This document shows positions 1-6,299 of a stretch of DNA of 8,788 bases, in pieces. The DNA is from Treponema sp. (lineage in GTDB: Bacteria > Spirochaetota > Spirochaetia > Treponematales > Treponemataceae), in contig JAFOTA010000179.1 of NCBI GenBank assembly GCA_017421145.1, positions 1-8,788 on the forward strand. The letters are read 5' to 3'. Below the pieces are notes generated by a model, which worked only from the letters and a program-made list of their open reading frames with translations, was not told the DNA's origin and did not search any database. Made by a program: the position numbers and the translations under genes. Positions within the stretch are counted from its first letter, which is position 1; each line of letters starts with the position of its first letter.

Positions 1-389
1 CTTCCCCACCAACCGAAGCTTGGGCCTGCTTTCAAGGAGCCGGAGAGTTCAAAAGAAAAAAGCTCTGTCCGGAACAACTGGAACATGGTTCCGAAAGTCA
101 GTGTGACCGGATGTGCGCAGCAAAAATACCCCACGTCCACGCCTGTGAAAAAATGCAGCCTCTCTCCATCGTGCGAATTGAATTCCCATGCTGCGGAAAA
201 TGAAATGTCTCCAAGTCCGAAGCCAAGAGATGTCTTTACTGGATTTCTTGTTTCAAAACAATCTTCGTATCTAAGTCCGCATGCTCCCGGAAAACCTGCA
301 TCAGCTTGAAAAACTATTGATGCATGGGCCATTGCGCATAAAAAAACAAAAGAAAGAAAAACGCATAATTTTTTTGAAATCATTTTCAT
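1..389 (-). CDS. Secreted, probable outer-membrane protein (3' end beyond window)
   Basis: This gene starts at 389 and runs off the left edge, leaving 129 visible residues. The start is supported by AAGGAG at 403-398, 8 bases upstream; a second in-frame Met at residue 3 is too far from that site to be preferred. Residues 1-23 form a clear signal peptide: a basic MKMISKK, a hydrophobic core, and an AHA site before Ser24. The mature part shows alternating hydrophobic and polar residues, many Gly and aromatics, and short turns (around 55-70, 78-88 and 95-108), which fits amphipathic beta-strands of an outer-membrane barrel. Four mature-region cysteines (37, 44, 90, 91) are unusual for such a barrel. 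It is the last visible gene of a four-gene operon, 12 bases after the lipoprotein gene, and its ribosome site overlaps that gene's stop codon. No specific family was recognised. A periplasmic beta-rich protein is the main alternative. Confidence 0.72.
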   Translation of the reverse strand, partial: MKMISKKLCVFLSFVFLCAMAHASIVFQADAGFPGACGLRYEDCFETRNPVKTSLGFGLGDISFSAAWEFNSHDGERLHFFTGVDVGYFCCAHPVTLTFGTMFQLFRTELFSFELSGSLKAGPSFGWWG

Positions 390-397
390 AACAGACA

Positions 398-403
398 CTC
401 CTT
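398..403 (-). promoter_or_regulatory. Ribosome binding site overlapping the upstream stop codon
   Basis: AAGGAG on the minus strand lies 8 bases before the ATG at 389. It overlaps the TAA stop (404-402) of the lipoprotein gene, so ribosomes ending there sit on the next initiation site. This suggests translational coupling of the lipoprotein and the outer-membrane protein. Confidence 0.7.
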
Positions 404-1661
404 AATCGACCAGTCCGGTTACGGCATCGAAGCTGAGGGTTGTTTCTCCGGCAAATCTTTGGGTGCCTGCATCAAAATAAGTGAGCGTCATATAATGATT
501 GTCCGGGTTTCCGCTTTCGATTTTTTCCGAAGCAAAATAGATTCTGGAATTCCTGAGTGCCGCCGAATGCATTTCTTTTGGAAAATCATCAAGCAAGGTA
601 AGCGCATGGGTAGATGCGTCGTATGAAAATGCATGGAGTTTGTTTTCGCCCTGGATTCTTGCAAAAAGATAATGTGTCCCGCCTATTTTGAAAGCAAAGT
701 TTGTTTCATAATAATGCCTGTCATCGATGCCTGCGTCTGGATATGCGGTTTCATTTTCCGTCATGCCTGAAAGATTCAGCGAAACTATTTTTTCTTCACA
801 TGGAATCTGATTCACAAAACCGTCCGAGCCGACGGGCATCAGTTTGTAAACGGTCTTTGAAAGCAGGACATGGTTTGAATCAGCATAAATGATTTCGTAA
901 CTGAAATGTTCTGGCCATCCGTTGTATGTGTCATAGACCGCGTCATCGGGAATCTGTTTGAAAGATTTTACCGACGGGCATATTTTATTTTGGCTCATGT
1001 CGATTTTATGAAGATTGAAAAAACTTTTTTTATTTTCATCTTTTTCGGTGCGGCGTATCATCCAGTAGTTACCGGTTCCGTCCGCATAGGCTTTCCTGTA
1101 ATCAGAATAATTTCCAGAAGCCAGAAGATTTGATTTGTCAGTCCGCGAGTCAAACGCATAGATTGATTTTCCGCTTTCGTCAGTACGCAAGATGACTGCC
1201 TGCGGTCTTCCGTTTGTTTCCGAAATTTTTTGGCTGCATGAATATGTGCCGTCAAATATTTCTGTAAGCCCGGTTTTGTCCGCGCTGATGCTGTAAAGAT
1301 AATCAGAAGATTCCGCGCCGTACCACTTGGTTTTCGTTCCGTCATTTGTCTGCAAAAGAAATTCGCTTCCGTAGCCTGACGAACTTCCCTTTGAATAAAC
1401 AAAGTCATGGACGCGAGCGTTTTCCCAGTCATAAATCACGTAGACCGAACCATAGGAGCGTGTGGTGTGGTTGTTTTGCATTCCGTTCCAATAAAAAACA
1501 GGGGACATCCTGAAAGAAAGCAGGAGAGGCTCGTCAAGGCTTTCAAAAGTTTGGTAAGAAGTTTTATTGAGCACCGATGAGTAATCTTTTGACGGAACCC
1601 ACTTGCATGAAAACAAAAAAAGCAACGGGATGCAAAGTAATGTTTTATGCAAGTTTTTCAT
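402..1661 (-). CDS. Exported lipoprotein, possibly beta-propeller-like, unknown function
   Basis: The gene encodes 419 residues and starts at 1661 behind AGGAAGG (1673-1667), 5 bases upstream. The N-terminus is a lipoprotein signal: MKNLHKT, a hydrophobic stretch (8-17), and a lipobox LFSC with lipidation expected at Cys19. The remainder has no membrane segment. It contains several spaced beta-rich units of the form aromatic/hydrophobic strand, Asp, polar turn, strand: near YVIYDWENARVHDF, IYAFDSRTDK, LHAFSYDASTHAL and LTYFDAGTQRF. That spacing resembles propeller blades, but this is a visual impression and no named family was recognised. The protein should be anchored to the inner or outer membrane on the non-cytoplasmic side; spirochaetes often display such lipoproteins. 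It lies 23 bases after the TraB-family gene and 12 bases before a secreted protein gene, in the same operon. Open frames in other phases here are shadows. Confidence 0.82.
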   Translation of the reverse strand: MKNLHKTLLCIPLLFLFSCKWVPSKDYSSVLNKTSYQTFESLDEPLLLSFRMSPVFYWNGMQNNHTTRSYGSVYVIYDWENARVHDFVYSKGSSSGYGSEFLLQTNDGTKTKWYGAESSDYLYSISADKTGLTEIFDGTYSCSQKISETNGRPQAVILRTDESGKSIYAFDSRTDKSNLLASGNYSDYRKAYADGTGNYWMIRRTEKDENKKSFFNLHKIDMSQNKICPSVKSFKQIPDDAVYDTYNGWPEHFSYEIIYADSNHVLLSKTVYKLMPVGSDGFVNQIPCEEKIVSLNLSGMTENETAYPDAGIDDRHYYETNFAFKIGGTHYLFARIQGENKLHAFSYDASTHALTLLDDFPKEMHSAALRNSRIYFASEKIESGNPDNHYMTLTYFDAGTQRFAGETTLSFDAVTGLVD

Positions 1662-1684
1662 GTGAGCCTTCCTGATTTATGACG

Positions 1685-2989
1685 CTATTTATTGAAAAGA
1701 TTTTTGAAGAAATCCACAATCTTGCTGAAGAAATTTTTTATGCTGATTACAAGGGTTGTTCCTGCCGTGAACGTTCCGATTGCGCTTCCGAGTGACGAAA
1801 GGAAAAATACCAGAAGGACTTTAAGGATCCTGTTTTTATAGAAGCCCTTGAACGAATTTGAATCCGTCTGCAATCTTTCGATGTCCTCAACTTTGGGTTT
1901 GCCGACGAACGCCTGGACAAGCCCCGCCACAAGACCTACGCCGACTGCCGGACAAAGCGATGTTATTGGTGCTGAAACGAATGCCGCAAGAATTGTCAGC
2001 GGATGGCCGCCTGCAAGCAATGTTCCGATTGCCGCAAGAATTGAGTTGTTCAGAATCCATGTCTTGATCATGTCTGCACCGACTTTTTTGCCGCCGAAAA
2101 CAAATCCGAGAACGATCAATGCAACGATCAAAACCGGTATTGCCCAGCTGATGATTTTTCCTGCAACGGATTTTTTTGGAACCACGTCGATGTCTGAGCA
2201 GTCGCTTTTTTCTTCACCGGATGCAAGCTTGTTCAAGTGCGCCTCAACTCCCGGAAGATGTCCTGCACCAAGCACGGCGAGAACTTTATTTCCCGAAGAT
2301 TCCCAGATGTGGCTTGCAAGATATCTGTCGCGCTCGTCGATCAAAACCTGCTTTACTTTGGGCATGTATTCAGAAAGTTCTGTCATCATGCTGTCCATTT
2401 CTGAGGACTGCTTAAGTTTTTCGATTTCGGCTGGATCTGTTTCTTCTTTTGAGAATGCGCTTGCAATCAATGCGGAAAGGAGCTTGCATTTTCCCCAGAG
2501 CGAATTTGCTGCCCAAGCACGGCGCAGTGTCGTTGCAATTTCACGGTCAACCATTACCTGCGGGATGTTCATTTCCTTTGCCTTGTTGATTGCCGCTACC
2601 ATTTCATCACCGGGCTTTACTCCGGCATTTTGTCCCATGCGTTTTTGGTATCCGGCAAGGACTATGTTCGCAAGCATCAAAAATCCCTGCTTTTTTTTCA
2701 GGACTTTTATGATGTCCATCTTGCGCCATGATTCCGGGTCTTCAAGCGATGCAAGGCGTTTTTGATCAAGTTCTATGGCCACTGTGTCGGGCTTTTCGTT
2801 TTCAATGGATGCGGTTACTTCCGTTATGCTTTCCGCTGAGACGTGAGCCGTTCCAATCAAAACGATTTCACGTCCGTTAAGGGAAAGTCTTTTTTGTGTC
2901 TGCGGTACAGAATCCGCTTTTTTTTCTGTATCTACTGAATCACCTGTATTTTCGGTTCCGCTGCTTGTCATCTCATCATTTGATGCCAT
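1685..2989 (-). CDS. traB: TraB/PrgY-family protein with C-terminal membrane domain
   Basis: This 434-residue protein has a variable, charged N-terminus (1-35) followed by a TraB domain (about 38-250). It carries the family's two GxxH motifs, GTAH at 46-49 and GAGH at 241-244, together with the conserved AIELDQKR (71-78) and DERD (218-221). TraB-family members, including enterococcal PrgY/TraB and animal TIKI, are regarded as metalloprotease-like, and PrgY reduces peptide pheromone activity. The natural substrate in spirochaetes is not known. The C-terminal third (about 280-420) is strongly hydrophobic with probably four or more membrane segments, the layout of the pheromone-shutdown TraB subfamily. 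There is no N-terminal signal peptide. The start at 2989 is preferred because GGGAG (3003-2999) lies 9 bases upstream; Met7 has no good site. It overlaps the TPR gene by 14 bases, indicating coupling. The symbol reflects the family, not a proven role in pheromone shutdown. Confidence 0.88.
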   Translation of the reverse strand: MASNDEMTSSGTENTGDSVDTEKKADSVPQTQKRLSLNGREIVLIGTAHVSAESITEVTASIENEKPDTVAIELDQKRLASLEDPESWRKMDIIKVLKKKQGFLMLANIVLAGYQKRMGQNAGVKPGDEMVAAINKAKEMNIPQVMVDREIATTLRRAWAANSLWGKCKLLSALIASAFSKEETDPAEIEKLKQSSEMDSMMTELSEYMPKVKQVLIDERDRYLASHIWESSGNKVLAVLGAGHLPGVEAHLNKLASGEEKSDCSDIDVVPKKSVAGKIISWAIPVLIVALIVLGFVFGGKKVGADMIKTWILNNSILAAIGTLLAGGHPLTILAAFVSAPITSLCPAVGVGLVAGLVQAFVGKPKVEDIERLQTDSNSFKGFYKNRILKVLLVFFLSSLGSAIGTFTAGTTLVISIKNFFSKIVDFFKNLFNK

Positions 2990-4403
2990 TGCTTAAATCT
3001 CCCATCTTCCACTCGGCAATTCTGTATTCAAAGAACTGCGGGCTGTTGAGGTTCACTATTTCCGTAAAGTATTTGTTGGAAGCCTCTTTGCCGCCTATCA
3101 TATCATAAAGAAGGCCAAGATAGAAATACATTTTGCTCTTTTTTGTGGAGCTTGTGATTGTGGAGATTTTCTGTGGAAGAGGCATTTCGCCTGCCAAATC
3201 ATGATAGACCCTGAGCATTGCATATTCGATCGACGTGCGGTCAAGCTTTCTCAGTACGCTGTCGCTGAATTTTTTGGCGTTGAGGCTGTCTTTTTCCATA
3301 TAATAGCAGTAAGTTATCATCAGAGGATATGAGATGTTGTCCTGGTTGTATTCATAGCACTTCATAAAGGCTTCGCGTGCCTGCTTCCATTTCTGCTCGT
3401 GGATTGAAAGGAGGCCGATGCTTTCATAAGCGTAGTAATAATCTGGGTTTGTCTTCAGAACCATCTGATAATCTTTAAGCGCGTCGTTGAATTTGTCCTG
3501 TTCGTCATATACGCCGGCTCTGTATGCGTAGGCAAGGAAATAATCAGGCTCGATCTGTATGGCTTTTGACCATGCTTTTTCCGCATTTGAATAATGGCCG
3601 AGGTTTCTTTCGTACATTCCATAATCAAGAAGATAGTCATAGTTCGTTGAGTCGCGTTTTACGGCTTCAAGTGCATACTGGCTTGCAACCAGATTTTCAC
3701 CTTTGGCGGCCGCAAGTTTTCCTAAATAATGGTAGGCATCTGCACATTCCGGGTCGATTTCAAGCATTTTGTTGAAAGTTGATTTTGCCTTGTCGTCATC
3801 TTCAAGATAATATGAGGTTTTTCCCACTCCGAAGAGCGCATCGATGTTGTTTTCATCGTTTTTCAAAGCTTTCTGATAATATGTGCGTGCAAGCGTATAC
3901 TGTTTTCTGGCGAACTGCTGCTGTGCAAGGGCTATGTTTGCTTCTGCATTGTACTGGTCGATCGCTATTACGGCCTTTATGTATTTGTTCCAGTCAGCCG
4001 TCTTGTTCTGTGCCTTTGCAACCGTTGCCGCAAGATTGAGTACATCCACGTTTCGGTCGTCTTTTGAGAGGAGTTTCGTCACAATGCCCTGCGCATCGCT
4101 GATTTTTCCTAAACTTATGTACAGTGATGCCTTGATTATCTGCAGGTCGGTGTCATTCGCGTATTCTGACGGGAGCTGCTCATAAAGCTTCAGTGCACCG
4201 GCAATCCCGTTTTTGGAAAGCTCTTTCTGTAAATCCTGTATGAATGAAGTTTTTGAGAATCCTTTGATGCTGTCCGGCAGGAGCTTGGTTGACATATCCG
4301 GCTCCGGGGCTTTTGCTTTTGCCGCCGCAAATGTATTCATGCTGACAATGCTGATTCCCATGCAGAAGGAACAGACCGCGATTTTTTTGAAAAAAGATTT
4401 CAT
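2976..4403 (-). CDS. Exported tetratricopeptide-repeat (TPR) protein
   Basis: The gene encodes 475 residues and starts at 4403 behind GAGGTG (4413-4408), 4 bases upstream. Residues 1-26 are a signal peptide (MKSFFKK, hydrophobic core, then TFA-AAKA), so the protein is periplasmic or envelope-associated. From about residue 86 it is built of roughly nine or ten 34-residue TPR units with the usual small and aromatic positions. The clearest start near 153, 187, 221, 255, 289 and 323, for example AYAYRAGVYDEQDKFNDALK and the repeat-end signature EIDPE/IEPDY/TNPDY. A weaker repeat lies at about 424-456. TPR arrays are protein-binding scaffolds, so this one probably organises partners rather than catalysing a reaction. 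It is the first gene of the minus-strand operon and its stop lies inside the TraB-family gene. The partner is unknown; the downstream lipoprotein and outer-membrane protein are natural candidates by position only. Confidence 0.87.
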   Translation of the reverse strand: MKSFFKKIAVCSFCMGISIVSMNTFAAAKAKAPEPDMSTKLLPDSIKGFSKTSFIQDLQKELSKNGIAGALKLYEQLPSEYANDTDLQIIKASLYISLGKISDAQGIVTKLLSKDDRNVDVLNLAATVAKAQNKTADWNKYIKAVIAIDQYNAEANIALAQQQFARKQYTLARTYYQKALKNDENNIDALFGVGKTSYYLEDDDKAKSTFNKMLEIDPECADAYHYLGKLAAAKGENLVASQYALEAVKRDSTNYDYLLDYGMYERNLGHYSNAEKAWSKAIQIEPDYFLAYAYRAGVYDEQDKFNDALKDYQMVLKTNPDYYYAYESIGLLSIHEQKWKQAREAFMKCYEYNQDNISYPLMITYCYYMEKDSLNAKKFSDSVLRKLDRTSIEYAMLRVYHDLAGEMPLPQKISTITSSTKKSKMYFYLGLLYDMIGGKEASNKYFTEIVNLNSPQFFEYRIAEWKMGDLSNGIK

Positions 4404-4414
4404 GCTTCACCTCA

Positions 4415-4441
4415 AGCCGGCATTACCCGGTTGTTTTTTTT
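4415..4441 (+). terminator. Hairpin plus T-run, possible plus-strand intrinsic terminator
   Basis: AGCCGG (4415-4420) can pair with CCGGTT (4427-4432) around a six-base loop, with one G-U pair, and is followed one base later by eight T (4434-4441). The T-run and the G-U pair make it a better terminator read on the plus strand. There it would stop antisense transcription leaving the TPR gene before the plus-strand promoter. Read on the minus strand it is a 4-bp hairpin directly upstream of the TPR ribosome site. The stem is short, so confidence is low. Confidence 0.35.
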
Positions 4442-4456
4442 CTGGTTAAATCTTAC

Positions 4457-4485
4457 TTGCTTTTTATATCTTTAATAGATAAAAT
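4457..4485 (+). promoter_or_regulatory. Predicted promoter for the 596-residue protein and EAL operon; leaderless start
   Basis: TTGCTT (4457-4462, 3 of 6) and TAAAAT (4480-4485, 5 of 6) are spaced by 17 bases. A start seven bases after the -10 box falls on 4492, the A of the ATG. No purine-rich ribosome site is present in the 20 bases before that ATG, which fits a leaderless transcript. An alternative -10, TTTAAT at 4471-4476, lacks a good -35 and would still give a leader under about 12 bases. Confidence 0.5.
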
Positions 4486-4492
4486 AAGTCAA
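4463..4492 (-). promoter_or_regulatory. Predicted sigma70-type promoter for the TPR-TraB-lipoprotein operon
   Basis: On the minus strand, TTGACT (4492-4487, 5 of 6 to TTGACA) and TATAAA (4468-4463, 5 of 6 to TATAAT) are separated by 18 bases. Transcription would start near 4456 and give a leader of about 50 bases carrying the GAGGTG ribosome site of the TPR gene. This is the strongest promoter-like match in the intergenic region. The -35 box reaches into the first base of the divergent gene's start codon. Confidence 0.6.
4467..4481. repeat. Short inverted repeat between the divergent promoter boxes
   Basis: TATCT (4467-4471) and AGATA (4477-4481) are perfect inverted arms around TTAAT. The element lies in the spacers of both overlapping promoters and touches both -10 boxes, a position suited to a repressor site. 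Arms this short in A/T-rich DNA can arise by chance. Confidence 0.3.
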
Positions 4493-6282
4493 TGCGTAGA
4501 TATCCAGTTAGAAAATTCTTGGGACTTATAGCCCTTTACGCCGCTCTTATTGTCGGCATTTTAGTATTGCAATTTAAGACCGAATCCGTTTTCAGCAAAA
4601 ACTCCGGCAGTCTGAGAATATCCATGGCCCAGACACAGGGAACAGGGGAAGTAATGCAGCTGAAAAATCAGTTCCAGGCTTCATTCCCCGGTCTGATCAT
4701 ATCTGCTGACAATGATACGCCCGCTGTATCCTATAATTCCCAGAATCCTGATGACGTTCATAATCTTGTCCTTGAATCTTGCCAGGACAATTTTGAAGGA
4801 AAAGAGGGGTCCATACAGCTTTTGTTTGCTGACGGAAGCTATCTTGTCTTCAATGTCTCAAAATCCCAGGACGGCAAGGGTGACGGTGAATCGCTCTCAA
4901 TTGCGGCTTATCCTGCAAACGGCGATGACACCATTTCTCTTCCATATAAGATTGTATCAACGCACAATATTGAAGAATATTCAGCCGGACGCATGATACT
5001 GAATTCCGGCAACAGTCTTTTCGCTCTTTCTGCGCCTTATATCAGCGAGGACAGGCTTGGATTTGTCGTCGGAAACAATATTGCGACATACAGTGCATAC
5101 AGCCCCACGTCGAAATTCGAATTCATTGCGGTCACCGATATGCCTGCAGCGGATCTGTCTTTGTGCAATACAAATATAAAACATTTCAAGGATACCTTGG
5201 TTACTCGTTTTGTCCGTGCTTCATCAGATGCTGACTATACAGAAGACGAGGTTGTGTCTTATGTCGCGGAAATGGCAAGCAGGGGAAGCTTTGACGATGC
5301 AATAAACAACGTGCCTGACTCATTCAAAAAAGGCAGCCGCAGGACTTATCTTTCTGCACCTTATTTCGGTAGGCTCGCCGCACTGGACAGCACACTTGAT
5401 CTGGAGATTGAACGCATTTCATCAATGGTTCAGAATGCCGTTTCACAAAAAAATCTTGATGTTTTTACCATAGATTCCATAGCTGATTATATACTCCGCG
5501 AAAAGAAAAAGGCTTCCGTTACAAGGCTCCTTTCTTTCCCGGCCGAGATTTACGCTGCATCACCGGAAAATTTCCATCCGACAACGGCACAGACAAGCGG
5601 TATCATTGCGGTCTATACAAAACTGATTCAGGCAGACGGTGAAAAAGCAGCCCTTCTTTCTCCTGTGATGGAACCATGCTTGGAAGCCCTTGCATCATAT
5701 TGTTCCATTGACGGCGGAAGGCTTGTGGTCAAGGAAAATGAGAAGGAAATCAGTGCGGAACAGTCGATTGTCATGGGTCAGGCTTTGCTTGCACTTGGTA
5801 ATAGAATTCAGCGCAGTGACTATGCTTCTGCCGGACGTGTCCTTTTGAACCAGGGGCTTGCATCGGCAGATTCATTCAGCCTGCAGACTTTGGCGGAATT
5901 GTATCCGGTTCTGGCATCCGACAACCCATATTATCCGCATTGCCAGGTTTTGGGATATTACGGTGAATCTCCTGTCTGGGCTTGGACATGCGCGCTTTCC
6001 GTTTCATATAAAATCGCTACGGACGGTGTCGTGAGCCTTAGCCTTGAATTCCCGTTGAACAGCAGCGAATATCTTTACATTAAGGGAGTGCCGAATTTCT
6101 ACGCGAAGATTGAAATCCAGCAGCTTATGTACCGCTCTGATCCTACATTCGAGTCCTACAATTCATCCGGCTACGTATATGATTTGGAAACCAAGTCGCT
6201 CTATTTGAAATCAAGGCACAGGGACAGGGTTGAGCTTATCCGCCTTTGGTGTGATCCCGTGAATAATTTTTCTTCAAAATAA
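4492..6282 (+). CDS. Membrane-anchored extracytoplasmic protein of unknown function
   Basis: The gene encodes 596 residues and begins with MRRYPVRK and one hydrophobic segment (about 9-27). No basic anchor or lipobox follows, so this is most likely an uncleaved signal anchor with the large remainder in the periplasm. Residues about 40-240 look beta-rich, with alternating strands (for example IQLLFADGSYLVFNVS) and polar turns. Residues about 250-480 look mainly helical, with stretches such as SIVMGQALLALGNRI. The last 100 residues return to strands. I do not recognise a family. The N-terminal beta-rich part behind an anchor and the helical middle could suit a cell-wall or polysaccharide-related protein, but that is speculation. 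The start is kept despite lacking a ribosome site, because the next Met (residue 45) would remove the membrane segment. The EAL phosphodiesterase gene follows after 17 bases, so the two are probably co-transcribed. Confidence 0.8.
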   Translation: MRRYPVRKFLGLIALYAALIVGILVLQFKTESVFSKNSGSLRISMAQTQGTGEVMQLKNQFQASFPGLIISADNDTPAVSYNSQNPDDVHNLVLESCQDNFEGKEGSIQLLFADGSYLVFNVSKSQDGKGDGESLSIAAYPANGDDTISLPYKIVSTHNIEEYSAGRMILNSGNSLFALSAPYISEDRLGFVVGNNIATYSAYSPTSKFEFIAVTDMPAADLSLCNTNIKHFKDTLVTRFVRASSDADYTEDEVVSYVAEMASRGSFDDAINNVPDSFKKGSRRTYLSAPYFGRLAALDSTLDLEIERISSMVQNAVSQKNLDVFTIDSIADYILREKKKASVTRLLSFPAEIYAASPENFHPTTAQTSGIIAVYTKLIQADGEKAALLSPVMEPCLEALASYCSIDGGRLVVKENEKEISAEQSIVMGQALLALGNRIQRSDYASAGRVLLNQGLASADSFSLQTLAELYPVLASDNPYYPHCQVLGYYGESPVWAWTCALSVSYKIATDGVVSLSLEFPLNSSEYLYIKGVPNFYAKIEIQQLMYRSDPTFESYNSSGYVYDLETKSLYLKSRHRDRVELIRLWCDPVNNFSSK

Positions 6283-6290
6283 TCTGGATT

Positions 6291-6295
6291 GAGGA
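6291..6295 (+). promoter_or_regulatory. Ribosome binding site of the EAL gene
   Basis: GAGGA lies 4 bases before the ATG at 6300 and only 8 bases after the upstream stop codon. It fixes the start of the phosphodiesterase gene and contrasts with its operon partner, which has no such site. Confidence 0.65.
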
Positions 6296-6299
6296 TAGT

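Noticed and set aside
85..309. Plus-strand 74-codon frame at the left edge
   Set aside because: It lies opposite the secreted-protein gene, which has a signal peptide and a good ribosome site. The plus-strand frame has neither.
1058..1432. Minus-strand 124-codon frame inside the lipoprotein gene, possible frameshift remnant
   Set aside because: The main lipoprotein frame is continuous from start to stop with signal peptide and consistent composition, and the alternative frame has no domain features. There is no sign of a frameshift.
1848..2765. Long plus-strand open frame of 305 codons opposite the TraB-family gene
   Set aside because: It is fully antisense to a gene with clear family motifs, its translation is low-complexity in Ser/Ala/Ile with no recognisable domain, and the intergenic layout leaves it no promoter. 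It is a codon-usage shadow.
1685..4403. Pheromone, conjugation or bacteriocin-immunity system suggested by the TraB name
   Set aside because: No pheromone precursor, conjugation gene or small peptide gene lies nearby. The name comes from family similarity only.
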